DNA of 46,461 nt from Rhizobium leucaenae USDA 9039 (GCF_000426285.1 NZ_AUFB01000029.1:1-46461), one strand, 5' to 3'. Positions 26,274 to 34,655 are shown, counted from the first letter of the stretch. The notes: generated by a model from the sequence alone, not told the origin. Numbers and translations: made by a program.

Positions 26274-26495
26274 CTAGATCGGAAAGCGCGCATAGAGACG
26301 CGACACAAGTACCTCGCGGTCGACTACGCCCGCTTGATACAGGCGAATAAGCTCGCGAGCGGCTGCGAGCGCTTCCTCGCTCTTTCGGTTGCATTGGCGT
26401 GCCTTGCAGTATTCCGTGAGGACGGCGTGCAACAAAGAGAGGTCGTCCGGCCCTAGCGGCCGATCGCGCCGCCGGTAGTCGAAGGCTTCGAACAT
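26274..26495 (-). CDS. Small hypothetical protein, 73 aa
   Basis: The product begins MFEAFDYRRRDRPLGPDDLS and has a helical middle (LLHAVLTEYCKARQCNRK) and a charged end (LVSRLYARFPI). I know of no named domain, but the composition looks natural. The ATG at 26495 lies 4 bases after the stop of the small membrane protein upstream, so the two are co-transcribed. Confidence 0.55.
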   Translation of the reverse strand: MFEAFDYRRRDRPLGPDDLSLLHAVLTEYCKARQCNRKSEEALAAARELIRLYQAGVVDREVLVSRLYARFPI

Positions 26496-26499
26496 CACC

Positions 26500-26730
26500 C
26501 TATTCCCCGTCACGTCCGTCCTGCACCCAACATTCGCATCTGGGCGTGACAGGCGAGCAATGACCGAGCAAAGTGATCTCTTTCGCCGAGGGCGCCGCCG
26601 GCACCCATACGCGCGCAGCAGCGGCAGGCTGGTGGATCACCGCCAATGCGATGGCCATTCCCATGATCGCGATCGCTATCGCGACGAGAGGAACGCTTGA
26701 ACTTGAAGGTTTGTCGTCGTGATAGGTCAT
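26500..26730 (-). CDS. Small single-span membrane protein, 76 aa
   Basis: The ATG at 26730 is preceded by AGGGA 8 nt upstream. One transmembrane helix is clear (VPLVAIAIAIMGMAIALAVI, about residues 13-32). A periplasmic tail follows with CSPVTPRCECW, three cysteines that could bind metal or form disulfides. Function unknown. It leads a two-gene leftward operon and faces motif-2 site P1. Confidence 0.55.
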   Translation of the reverse strand: MTYHDDKPSSSSVPLVAIAIAIMGMAIALAVIHQPAAAARVWVPAAPSAKEITLLGHCSPVTPRCECWVQDGRDGE

Positions 26731-26810
26731 CGTTCGATCCCTGGAAAAGGTGCCGCGACCGCGGCTGACGGCCTTCACTATGTCTACCTGCATCGATAGC
26801 GACAGTTACA

Positions 26811-26847
26811 CATAGGTATTGACCATACTTTGGTATCGGCGATACCA
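26811..26847. promoter_or_regulatory. Motif-2 site P1 (tandem dyads)
   Basis: CATAGGTATTGACCATACT is followed after one T by the near-perfect palindrome TGGTATCGGCGATACCA (8-bp arms around a central G). The CATA end faces the small membrane protein gene, 81 bp from its ATG; on the other side the GlcG-like gene starts about 105 bp away. Confidence 0.6.
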
Positions 26848-26952
26848 ACGTTCAGTAGCGGTCCTTTCGCGCCTGCCTCAAACTCCCTCGGAAGCGGCCC
26901 GTCGGTCTTCTGTCGGCGTGGTTGACGCCCCGGCTCACGAAAGGACTCAGTC

Positions 26953-27384
26953 ATGGACCTGCTATCCCTTGCGAAGGACGTTGCTCAACGCGTCGAGGAG
27001 GAGTCCGCTCGTGCCAAAGTGCCGGTGACGGTTACGGTCATAGACGTCCACGGAAATACGGTGCTTCAGCACCGCATGAACGGCGCGCTGGCCTTCTCCA
27101 TGCTGATCTCCGAGCGTAAGGCCTACACCTCCGCGCTCATACGTGTTCGGACGGCCGACTTGTTTCATCTCGTGCAACCGGAAAAGGAGCTATTCCATTT
27201 GATGTCGCAGGAAAGGTTCTGCGCGATGGGCGGCGGAGCGCCTCTTCAACACGACGGCGAATTTGTTGGCGGCGTTGGTGTCAGCGGCGGGACCGTTGCA
27301 CAGGACGTCGGCATCTTGGAGGCCGCCCTCAAGCGCACGGGAAAAATGACACCCGAAAATCCTGTCGAGACCGCAGTCGTCTAG
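26953..27384 (+). CDS. GlcG/HbpS-like haem-binding family protein
   Basis: A 143-residue single-domain protein with family hallmarks: VPVTVTVIDVHGNTVLQHRM, SERKAYTSAL, MGGGAPLQHDGEFVGGVGVS and a C-terminal DVGILEAAL. HbpS/GlcG proteins bind haem or small ligands and occur in oxidative-stress and catabolic operons. AAGGA lies 7 nt before the ATG. It precedes the alpha/beta hydrolase gene by 30 nt, so they are likely one transcript. No signal peptide is present. Confidence 0.8.
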   Translation: MDLLSLAKDVAQRVEEESARAKVPVTVTVIDVHGNTVLQHRMNGALAFSMLISERKAYTSALIRVRTADLFHLVQPEKELFHLMSQERFCAMGGGAPLQHDGEFVGGVGVSGGTVAQDVGILEAALKRTGKMTPENPVETAVV

Positions 27385-27414
27385 GACCCTGATTTCGAAG
27401 ATGGTGGAAAAGTC

Positions 27415-28455
27415 ATGCACAAGACCGAGTTCGTAAACCTCAGCCGTCGATCGTTTGGCGGTGTCGCCCTCAGCCTGACAGCCGCGAGCATTCTCGGGCA
27501 GCAGGCCGCAGCGGAGCAGGCGACGAACAGGGGTGCTCCGCGGAGCGGCGGCGCCGCGCTACAAGCCAGCGAGCGGATCGACGCCGGCGATCTCAGCATC
27601 TCCTACGGCGCGATTGGTCCTGCAGGCGGGCCGCGCGTGCTTCTTCTCCATGGCTGGCCATATGACATAAACAGTTTCGCCGAGGTTGCTCCTCTGCTGG
27701 CGATGCGAGGGCATCGCGTGATCGTGCCTTTCCTGCGCGGATATGGCGGCACGAAATTCCTGTCGACGAAAACCAAGCGTAACGGCCAGCAATCCGCACT
27801 TGCGGTTGACATCATTAAATTGATGGACGCCCTGAAGATCGACAAGGCGACGATCGCCGGCTTTGACTGGGGCGCGAGGACGGCGGATATCGTCGCCGCT
27901 CTCTGGCCGGAGCGCTGCAAAGCGCTCGTCTCCGTCAGCGGTTATCTCGTGGGGAGCCAGAGCGCTGGCAAGACGCCGCTTCTGCCGTCGGCAGAGCTTC
28001 AGTGGTGGTATCAATATTACTTCGCCACCTACCGAGGACGCGAAGGATACGAGATGTACACCAAGGAGTTCAACAAGCTCATATGGAAGCTGGCTTCTCC
28101 GAAATGGGACTTCGACGACGCAGTTTTCGAACGGAGTGCGGCGGCCTTTTCCAATCCGGATCACGTCGAGATCGTCGTGCACAACTACCGCTAGCGTCTT
28201 GGACTGGCGGACGGCGAAAGACGGTTCGACGAGTTCGAAACGAAGCTGGCGACCGGGCCAGAAATCCACGTCCCGACGATCACCATGGAAGGCGACCCCA
28301 ATGCTGCACCTCATCCCGATCCAAAGGTGTATACCGGCAAGTTCAAGGCCAGATACGAACATCGGCTGATCTCAGGCGGGATCGGCCACAACCTTCCACA
28401 GGAAGCCCCGGAGGCTTTCGCCAACGCAATATTGGAAGCCCACTCATGGTCGTGA
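27415..28455 (+). pseudogene. Tat-exported alpha/beta hydrolase interrupted by an amber codon
   Basis: The protein starts with a Tat signal (NLSRRSFGGVALSLTAASIL). The hydrolase core shows LLLHGWPYD at 76-84 and nucleophile D151 in AGFDWGA. At codon 260 the frame meets TAG (28192-28194) after VVHNYR, then continues in frame RLGLADGERRFDEFE to GGIGHNLPQEAPEAF, which carries the catalytic His, ending at TGA 28455. Relatives typically have Trp after NYR, so TGG to TAG is the likely change. Without readthrough the product lacks its catalytic His. GGTGGA precedes the ATG. Confidence 0.75.
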
Positions 28456-28950
28456 TCGTGGACTTCAACGACGAGATTTCACCCAGACTGCTGGACAGCT
28501 TCTTCATCGGGGGCGCTGGATTCGCGCCCCCGGCGTCGCCTCAAAGGACATCGTCAGTCCGTCGACCCAGAAGCCTGTAGCTGCCATGCCTTACCCGACG
28601 ACTGAGAAAATCGATCTAGTAGCCGTGGCTGCACCCAGCGCCTTCGATCGCGAGCCTGGCCCCACCTCAATCCCCGGGAGCGCCCGGCGGCAATGATGCG
28701 GACGGCGGTAGTGCTCGAGGGTCGCCTGCCCCTCTTCGCCAGGCGGTGGAACAATGCAGGTAACCTACGCATGAGCCACCCGACTGATTAGATCGCTCAA
28801 TCCGCACACGCCTATAAGTCTGGCTAATGAATTGCCTGGTCGGGCGCATACCCGCGTCATGCGCACCGAAGCGGGCGAAACATCTGCGGCCGCAAAACCC
28901 CGAGGGCTTCGCGACCACCCTCTTGCGATTTCGCGGCTGTCTACTGCTGT
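28456..28950. other. Intergenic region between convergent genes
   Basis: About 500 bases without a supported gene. The hairpin at 28510-28532 is the only structure recognised. Open frames here have arginine-rich, shadow-like composition. Confidence 0.4.
28510..28532 (+). terminator. GC-rich stem-loop after the hydrolase gene
   Basis: A perfect 8-bp stem GGGGGCGC/GCGCCCCC with a 7-nt loop lies 55 bp after the hydrolase stop. No T-run follows, so termination would be weak or factor-assisted. Confidence 0.45.
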
Positions 28951-29658
28951 TCACGCAGCAGTGGAGCCGACCCCTGTCGTCGCGCCGGAAAGAAGTTTGA
29001 CGAGAGCCTGAGCCCCGGCGGTAGAGGACGCCGGATTCTGTCCCGTGATCAGCCGCCCGTCCGTGATGGCGAAGCTTTCCCAGTTCGGCTTCTTTTCGAA
29101 CAGGCCTCCCAGGCGTTTCAGTTCATCCTCGACCAGGAACGGCACGACCTTGGTGAGCTGAACCTCTTCCTCCTCGGTATTTGTGAAGCCGGTAACGCGC
29201 TTGCCCTTGATGATCGGTGCACCCTTGTAGGTGACCCGATGCAGCACACCCGGAGCATGGCAAACGGCAGCGACGGGCTTGCCTGAATTGTAGAAGGACT
29301 CGATCAGCGCGATCGAGTCCGGATCCTCGGCAAGGTCCCACATTGGTCCGTGGCCGCCGGGGTAGAACACTGCATCGAATCCTTCCGAACGCATGTCCTT
29401 CAACTTCATCGTGTTCGCAAAGACCTTCTGTGCATCTGCGTCCTTCTTGAAACGAGCCATCGCAGGCGTCTGGTTTTCCGGCAGGTCACTCTTGGGATCG
29501 ACCGGCGGCTGACCGCCCTTCGGAGATGCGAGCGTCAGATCGATGCCGGCGTCGCGAAAGACGTAATATGGCGCGGCGCCTTCTTCGAGCCAGAAGCCGG
29601 TCTTGCGGCCGGTGCTTCCGAGTATGTCATGCGAGGTGAAAACCATAAGGACTTTCAT
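28951..29658 (-). CDS. DJ-1/PfpI-family protein (glyoxalase III / Hsp31-like)
   Basis: A 235-residue class I amidotransferase-fold protein. Motifs: TGFWLEEGAAPYYVF (with the conserved Glu), DAVFYPGGHGPMWDL and the nucleophile elbow AAVCHAPG (C133, H134). Members of this branch detoxify methylglyoxal or act as chaperones and deglycases. AAGGAG lies 7 nt before the ATG at 29658, an excellent ribosome-binding site. It is divergent from the first crotonase gene and has motif-2 site P2 87 bp upstream. Confidence 0.9.
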   Translation of the reverse strand: MKVLMVFTSHDILGSTGRKTGFWLEEGAAPYYVFRDAGIDLTLASPKGGQPPVDPKSDLPENQTPAMARFKKDADAQKVFANTMKLKDMRSEGFDAVFYPGGHGPMWDLAEDPDSIALIESFYNSGKPVAAVCHAPGVLHRVTYKGAPIIKGKRVTGFTNTEEEEVQLTKVVPFLVEDELKRLGGLFEKKPNWESFAITDGRLITGQNPASSTAGAQALVKLLSGATTGVGSTAA

Positions 29659-29744
29659 TGGTCGGCTCCTTCGTTTGCTGTCCCGCAGCGAAATGACTGC
29701 GGGGCCGAAGTATGCCGACGATCGCAAGTCAGCGCATTTGCACA

Positions 29745-29775
29745 TAGGTATCGCCAATACCTTAGTATCGGTGGA
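29745..29775. promoter_or_regulatory. Motif-2 site P2
   Basis: TAGGTATCGCCAATACC is followed after TT by AGTATCGGTGG, so two dyads are arranged as in P1. The CATA end faces the DJ-1/PfpI gene. Confidence 0.6.
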
Positions 29776-29838
29776 AACGGGCTCCTCACTTCAACACCGC
29801 TCAGTGTTGGAAGCCCGACGGCAATCGCCCCCGACAAT

Positions 29839-29857
29839 GGTATTGCCGATACCTATG
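29839..29857. promoter_or_regulatory. Motif-2 site P3
   Basis: GGTATTGCCGATACCTATG, the reverse orientation of P1 and P2. The TATG end faces the crotonase gene, whose ATG is 69 bp downstream. P2 and P3 lie back to back in the same divergent promoter region. Confidence 0.6.
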
Positions 29858-29925
29858 GCCAATGGTGAAGTCGTTACAGGGACCTCAAGCTGCTCGAGTT
29901 TCAATTTGAGCCACAGGAGGCCTCG

Positions 29926-30765
29926 ATGAACTCGTCGACAAAAGAGCAGATCCGGATTGCCAGGAAATCGCCCGCATACTGGCGGATCACATTCGACAAC
30001 CCGCCTCTGAACGTCATGGGGCCACAATTCGTGCAGGAGTTTCGGGCTATTAGGGATGAGCTCGAAGAGGACGAGGACGTGAAGGTCGTCGTGTTCGAAA
30101 GCGACGTGGATGGCTTCTTTCTGAACCACAGCGATTTCCGCGCGAAGCTTGAAGATTTGACTGGCATGCCGCAAGGCCCCACCGGACTGGAGGCATGGCC
30201 CGACATTCTCGTGCGCCTTACCCACGCGCCCTTCGTATCCGTGGCTTTGATACGCGGTCGCGCCACCGGAAATGGCAGCGAGCTCGCGCTCGCTTGCGAC
30301 ATGAGCTTCGCAAGCCGCGAGAAGGCTATCCTGTCGCAATGGGAGGTGGGCGTCGGCTTAGTCGCCGGCGGCGGACCGATGGCACGCTTGCCAAGGTTGA
30401 TCGGCAGGGCACGCGCACTTGAAGTTCTCCTTACGTCCGATGACATGCGCGGGGATCTGGCGGAAGCCTACGGATACGTGAACAGATCGCTACCGGACGC
30501 GGAACTGGACGCCTATGTGGACGCGCTCGCGAAGCGGATTGCGACTTTCGACAAATGGGCAATTTCGAACACCAAGCGGCTCGTAAACGCCGCAAGCCTG
30601 CCGCCGGAGGTGGAAATCAGAGCCGGCTGGGACGCCTGCATGAAATCGATCGCAAGGCCAGCGGCGCAAGAACGATTGAAGGCATTTTTCGAACTCGGCT
30701 TCCATCAGCTCGGCGACGCAGAAGATCGAATGGGAGCCTACCTGAATCGGCTTGGGAGTTCATGA
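29926..30765 (+). CDS. Crotonase-fold enoyl-CoA hydratase/isomerase family protein (cytoplasmic paralogue)
   Basis: A 279-residue crotonase. The start follows AGGAGG with 5-nt spacing. Visible family features are ITFDNPPLNVMGP, the oxyanion-hole stretch RGRATGNGSELALACD and AILSQWEVGVGLVAGGGPMA. Both glutamates that act in hydratases are kept, at E119 (GSE) and E140 (QWE). It has no signal peptide and is closely similar to the exported paralogue at 36050-37036. The acyl-CoA substrate is unknown. Motif-2 site P3 lies upstream. Confidence 0.88.
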   Translation: MNSSTKEQIRIARKSPAYWRITFDNPPLNVMGPQFVQEFRAIRDELEEDEDVKVVVFESDVDGFFLNHSDFRAKLEDLTGMPQGPTGLEAWPDILVRLTHAPFVSVALIRGRATGNGSELALACDMSFASREKAILSQWEVGVGLVAGGGPMARLPRLIGRARALEVLLTSDDMRGDLAEAYGYVNRSLPDAELDAYVDALAKRIATFDKWAISNTKRLVNAASLPPEVEIRAGWDACMKSIARPAAQERLKAFFELGFHQLGDAEDRMGAYLNRLGSS

Positions 30766-30823
30766 AGTCACAATGGCGCCGCGCGCAGGCTCGGCGCCTC
30801 TTCCCGAAGATTCGCACAGGCTC

Positions 30824-31291
30824 TCAACGCGCGCCGAAAATCAGTCGCTGATAGTCGGCCAGCATCTTCGGGTCCTCGACAGAGCCATGGTGATGGAGCT
30901 GACGCCAGGAGCCGTCCTTCCGGACAAACCATCTCGTCGTCCGGAACACCACCGGGAGCGACTCCGATAAGGACTTGCACGTTCCACGTTCGCGCCCGAC
31001 GAACAGATGCCAGTCACCACCGCTCTGGCTTGTGAAGTCGTGAAAGGTTACCTGCACTTTCACCCGGTCTTCGAAAATCTTCGAGTAGCCTTCGGCGATC
31101 GAGCTCCATCCGCGCCGAATGCCTCCAATCGGATTGTCCATGCTCGGCGCCTCGCCAGGAAGCCAGGTGGACTCGAGCGCCGTGTTGTCGCCGGAGTTGA
31201 ACGCTCTGTAGAACTCGATGAGCGCATCGAGGGGCCCGCCATCGCCGGCTTTGGCGTCGCTTCCGGTAATCTCGATGAGATGCCATTTCAT
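30824..31291 (-). CDS. SnoaL/NTF2-like protein
   Basis: A 155-residue NTF2-like protein: DALIEFYRAFNSGDNTALES, SMDNPIGGIRRGWSSIAEGY, VTFHDFTSQSGGDWHLFVGR and RTTRWFVRKDGSWRQLHHHG. The start at 31291 is chosen for AAAGGTGA upstream of the ATG; the frame is open to GTG 31405. Related proteins are ligand-binding or isomerase-like. It converges with the first crotonase gene and has motif-1 site C upstream. Confidence 0.8.
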   Translation of the reverse strand: MKWHLIEITGSDAKAGDGGPLDALIEFYRAFNSGDNTALESTWLPGEAPSMDNPIGGIRRGWSSIAEGYSKIFEDRVKVQVTFHDFTSQSGGDWHLFVGRERGTCKSLSESLPVVFRTTRWFVRKDGSWRQLHHHGSVEDPKMLADYQRLIFGAR

Positions 31292-31470
31292 GTGGGTCAC
31301 CTTTGAAAGTTCGCCACTTTCCTGGAGGAGAGTTCGAGCAGTTCGCATCGAACCGTTTGAGCACAGCTTGAGGATCTGGATCAAGATATTGACCCTCGGC
31401 TTCACCGGTTCGTTGAATGGCCTGCGGAACCGGTCAGCTATATCAGGATGGCCAAACTCGACCGGGTGAT

Positions 31471-31493
31471 CTATTGTACAAAGGTGTCGTCAG
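31471..31493 (-). promoter_or_regulatory. Motif-1 site C
   Basis: On the minus strand it reads CGACACCTTTGTACAATAG and points to the SnoaL-like gene. With site D it makes a perfect 19-bp inverted repeat separated by about 53 bp. Confidence 0.65.
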
Positions 31494-31544
31494 AGCCGGA
31501 CGAGCGGTAGAACATGATCATTCTCGATGCCGTGTTGCCCCCGA

Positions 31545-31567
31545 CAGCCGACACCTTTGTACAATAG
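31545..31567 (+). promoter_or_regulatory. Motif-1 site D
   Basis: CGACACCTTTGTACAATAG on the plus strand, 103 bp before the GTG start of the gene at 31670. It is the mirror image of site C. Confidence 0.65.
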
Positions 31568-31669
31568 ACTTTGCTTGCCGTTGGACAGAATCTTGCCCGC
31601 GCGAGAGATCGCGGTGAGCGCTATCATATGTTTGGACGCAGCCATGCGTCGATAATCGAGGGGTAGCAG

Positions 31670-32110
31670 GTGCGTGGCAGAGCGAGGACTGTGATCGCCG
31701 ATGATTTCGCATGCGCCCATCGTTCGTTTCGCCGTGGGCACAAGGTGGTTCTTCTGGTGAATCCAGGAGACGAAGACGCGCACCTGTCGAGATTGCGATG
31801 TGAGGGATTTGATACGGAGTCCGCACAAGTGTCAGGACAGCTCGAGCTACGGAGAAACATCGACGCCTATCTTCGGGAACGTCGTTTCGACCAGAACTGG
31901 ATGGTCACCGAGTTTGAGGGATTGGCGGGTGGAAATGCGCCCGGCGGCTTCCTGTTCAGCAGGATCGTCTGTCAGATGGATTGGGCTGGGGATGTCCGTC
32001 CAAAAGTCACCGACCTAATCGCATTCGACGCCCGTATCATTGATCGGTTGGACCAGTATGATCATACAGGCCTTTTGAATGCCCGAATTGAGCCCGAGGT
32101 GCGGCGATGA
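31670..32110 (+). CDS. Hypothetical protein, 146 aa, upstream of two response regulators
   Basis: A protein I do not recognise. It opens with TVIADDFACAHRSFRRGHKV, has a nucleotide-fold-like VVLLVNPGDEDAHLSRL and then FDQNWMVTEFEGLAGGNAPG. The start is GTG at 31670 with GAGGGG 6 nt upstream. The stop overlaps the ATG of the receiver gene (ATGA), so it is translationally coupled to a two-component regulator and may modulate it. No histidine kinase motif is present. Confidence 0.55.
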   Translation: MRGRARTVIADDFACAHRSFRRGHKVVLLVNPGDEDAHLSRLRCEGFDTESAQVSGQLELRRNIDAYLRERRFDQNWMVTEFEGLAGGNAPGGFLFSRIVCQMDWAGDVRPKVTDLIAFDARIIDRLDQYDHTGLLNARIEPEVRR

Positions 32111-32472
32111 CGAAGGTCCCCCTTATCTCGCCCGTGGACGGCGACGAAGCGGTTCGAGAATCGCTCCCTGACCTTATTCGCTCGTTGGGTGTCGACATCA
32201 GGACTTATCCTTCTAAACGAGAGTTTTTGAGCTGCGCATCCAGGGTCGAGACCGCGTGCCTGCTCCTTGACGTCGCAATGCCTGACATGTCTGGCCCGGA
32301 GCTCCCATCCGAACTCGCGAGGCGAGGAGAAACCGTACCAATCGCATTCATAACAGCTCAGCATGACGACGATCGAAAGCGGGCCCTGCTTCAGCGCGGC
32401 GCGATCGACTGCCTGTTCAAACCGTTCAATGACGAAGATCTGCGCGACGCGCTTGACCGAGCAATCGCGTAG
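32107..32472 (+). CDS. Stand-alone receiver protein with altered acidic pocket
   Basis: A 121-residue FixJ-type receiver without an output domain. The phospho-acceptor is D55 (LLLDVAMPDMSG), the Thr is in FITAQ and the Lys in FKPF. The usual acidic pair is changed: PVDGDEAVRES has Gly at position 12 where most family members have Asp, so Mg binding and phosphorylation may be weakened. It overlaps the upstream gene by 4 nt and lies 24 nt before a FixJ-LuxR regulator. Confidence 0.8.
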   Translation: MTKVPLISPVDGDEAVRESLPDLIRSLGVDIRTYPSKREFLSCASRVETACLLLDVAMPDMSGPELPSELARRGETVPIAFITAQHDDDRKRALLQRGAIDCLFKPFNDEDLRDALDRAIA

Positions 32473-32496
32473 ACCTGGATTAGAAGGAGGATGCGC

Positions 32497-33180
32497 ATGT
32501 ACAGTCTTACATCCACGACCCATGATCGATGCTCGAAGCCGTCAGTCCTTGAGGCTAATAAGCCGGTCGTCTTCATCATCGACGACGACGTATCCGTGCG
32601 CGAATCGCTGGAGCAGTTGATCCGCTCTGCGGGATGGGCACCTGTGATTTTCGATTCCGCGCGCCAGTTTCTTGAATGCGCCAGTACGCGGGGGCCGAGT
32701 TGCTTGATACTTGACGTGAACATGCCTGGTGTCAGCGGTCTCGAACTGCAGCGCACGATCGTAGCGGAAGGCATCAGCGTACCGATCATCTTCATCACCG
32801 GCTTCGGCGACGTCCCAATGACCGTCCGCGCCATGAAGGCTGGAGCAGTTGAGTTCCTCACAAAGCCGATCGATACCGAAGCACTTCTGAAAGCTGTACG
32901 AGCCGCGCTGATTTATAGCGAGACGGTCTCGCGCGAGGAGGAAGGACTTGCTCTCCTCCAGCAAGCTTACGCGCTGCTAAGCCCTCGCGAGCGCGATGTG
33001 ATGCGTCGTGTCGTCAAAGGGCTCCTCAACAAACAGGTGGCCTTTGAACTGGGGATCAGCGAAATCACGGTCAAAGCCCATCGGGGCCAGGTCATGCGGA
33101 AGATGAATGCGCGCTCTCTCCCAGACCTGGTGAACATGGCCGCGCGCCTCCATCTATCCGACGACGAACTGATCCACTGA
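32497..33180 (+). CDS. FixJ/NarL-type response regulator with LuxR DNA-binding domain
   Basis: A 227-residue regulator. The receiver spans about residues 24-140 (acidic pocket IIDDD, phospho-acceptor D73 in LILDVNMPG, FITGFGDVPM, TKPID). The C-terminal LuxR-type helix-turn-helix reads LSPRERDVMRRVVKGLLNKQ, then GISEITVKAHRGQVMRKM. The second ATG (32497) is chosen because AAGGAGG sits 6 nt before it. No cognate kinase gene is intact in the window. It is the only intact DNA-binding regulator within the enzyme cluster and a candidate to bind motif 1 or motif 2. Confidence 0.9.
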   Translation: MYSLTSTTHDRCSKPSVLEANKPVVFIIDDDVSVRESLEQLIRSAGWAPVIFDSARQFLECASTRGPSCLILDVNMPGVSGLELQRTIVAEGISVPIIFITGFGDVPMTVRAMKAGAVEFLTKPIDTEALLKAVRAALIYSETVSREEEGLALLQQAYALLSPRERDVMRRVVKGLLNKQVAFELGISEITVKAHRGQVMRKMNARSLPDLVNMAARLHLSDDELIH

Positions 33181-33467
33181 TATGATGACCCGACGCGACG
33201 GTGCCGTTAATGCGTCCGTCGGATACAAAATGATCATAAGGACATAGACCGCGCCGAGAACAAACGTGATACTTGCGAGGCCGAGGGCAGAATCGAATCC
33301 TGCATCCGCGCTTCCAGCTCAAGCGAGGATATTTGCTACGGCCGGATCTGGCCGACTGCATGGCCCGCCGTCAGGAGCACCATGTACTTTGCATGATGGC
33401 TGGATAGGATGCGCCGCACCTCGTTCATCGCGAAGAAGCTGATCGCGACAAACGGCAGGATGGCTAC
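33181..33467 (-). pseudogene. Remnant of an integral membrane protein
   Basis: On the minus strand one frame reads AILPFVAISFFAMNEVRRIL and ends at TAG after GQIRP; a second frame closer to 33181 reads ALGLASITFVLGAVYVLMII. Both look like transmembrane helices, in different frames and without starts. This suggests a decayed transporter or membrane enzyme; the family is not identifiable. Confidence 0.3.
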
Positions 33468-34556
33468 TTAGCCAGCTCCGGAACGCCTTGCGATGACGCT
33501 CATGGCTTCGTCGTACAATGCTCTTGTGAGTTCCTCAGCGGGGAGCTGGCGGCCGAGTCGTGCCGCCTGCCCCGACCACAGGTTCGTGAAGTCATTGTTA
33601 CCCTCTCCTTCGGCCTTCGATCGGATCGGTGCGAGCGCGGCGCCAGCAGTCGGGAAAGAAGGAGCTGCATCCGAGATGGGGCCGATATCACGCATGAGCC
33701 GATTGACGATGCCTCGCGCCGGCCTTCCCGTGAAGACGTTCGTGATGGCGGTATTGTCATCTCGGGCGCTCGCAAGCGCCTCGGAGTGCACCGGCGGAAT
33801 CCTTGCCTCCGGGCAGAAAAGATAGGCGGTTCCAATCTGGACGGCGGAGGCCCCAAGCATAAGGGCGGCGGCGACTCCTCTACCGTCCGAGATGCCACCC
33901 GCCGCGATCACAGGCACCTTGATCGCGTCGACGACCTGGGGAACAAGCGCCATCGTTCCGACCTGGGTGGACATGTCGTGGCTGAGGAAGTTTCCGCGGT
34001 GGCCGCCGGCTTCGAACCCCATCGCTATGACGGCATCGACGCCGTTGTCCTCTAGCCAGACAGCCTCCGCGACAGTTGTAGCAGATGATATCAGCTTCGC
34101 CCCGGTCGCCTTGACCCTACGGACGAGTGTCGATTCCGGCAGCCCGAAGTGAAAACTCACGACCTCCGGGCTGAACTCTTCCACGACGTCGCAGAAGCTG
34201 GCGTCGAACGGTGTACGTCCCGCCCCTGCGACCGCGGATGCAGGATCCAGGTCGGCCTCGACGTAATAGTGCGCAAGTATCGCCCTCCATCGCATCTGCG
34301 CTACAGGATCGGCCGCCGGCGTCGTATGCGCAAAGAAGTTCACATTCACCGGCGCGTGCGTCGATGCTCGGATTTCCTTCAACGCGTCCCGCAGTTGATC
34401 GACGCTGAACTGGGCGCTTGGAAGCGAACCAAGTCCGCCGGCCCGTGCCGTTGCGACGACCATTTCAACCGAGGTCGCTCCAGCCATGGGCGCTTGGACA
34501 ATCGGAAGTTCGATACCAAAAAGGTCGAGGATGCGGCGATCTTGCCAACGCTTCAT
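33468..34556 (-). CDS. Nitronate monooxygenase / 2-nitropropane dioxygenase-like flavoprotein
   Basis: A 362-residue TIM-barrel FMN enzyme. It shows the N-terminal PIVQAPMAGATSVEMVVATA, GGLGSLPSAQ, VNVNFFAH, GFEAGGHRGNF with the conserved His, and the phosphate-binding PVIAAGGISDGRGVAAALML followed by GASAVQIGTAYLFCPE. These enzymes oxidise alkyl nitronates such as propionate-3-nitronate; some relatives have other roles. GGAG lies 6 nt before the ATG at 34556. It is divergent from the SDR operon, with a weak motif-1 site (F) upstream. Confidence 0.88.
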   Translation of the reverse strand: MKRWQDRRILDLFGIELPIVQAPMAGATSVEMVVATARAGGLGSLPSAQFSVDQLRDALKEIRASTHAPVNVNFFAHTTPAADPVAQMRWRAILAHYYVEADLDPASAVAGAGRTPFDASFCDVVEEFSPEVVSFHFGLPESTLVRRVKATGAKLISSATTVAEAVWLEDNGVDAVIAMGFEAGGHRGNFLSHDMSTQVGTMALVPQVVDAIKVPVIAAGGISDGRGVAAALMLGASAVQIGTAYLFCPEARIPPVHSEALASARDDNTAITNVFTGRPARGIVNRLMRDIGPISDAAPSFPTAGAALAPIRSKAEGEGNNDFTNLWSGQAARLGRQLPAEELTRALYDEAMSVIARRSGAG

Positions 34557-34613
34557 GTCGAACTCCATTTCACGGGTCCCGCCGAGGATGATAGCTCCAG
34601 TCCTCCGGCAGGT

Positions 34614-34636
34614 CTATTGCACCTTGGTCTTCCCGC
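34614..34636 (-). promoter_or_regulatory. Motif-1 site F (degenerate)
   Basis: On the minus strand it reads AGACCAAGGTGCAATAG, which matches 12 of 17 core positions of motif 1. It faces the nitronate monooxygenase gene, 58 bp from its ATG. Confidence 0.35.
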
Positions 34637-34655
34637 ACGAGGACCGCCGAGGGGG

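Noticed and set aside
31471..31567. Motif-1 pair as a MITE or IS with terminal inverted repeats
   Set aside because: Other copies are single, diverge in sequence and all lie at gene starts with the same polarity; no target duplications were seen.
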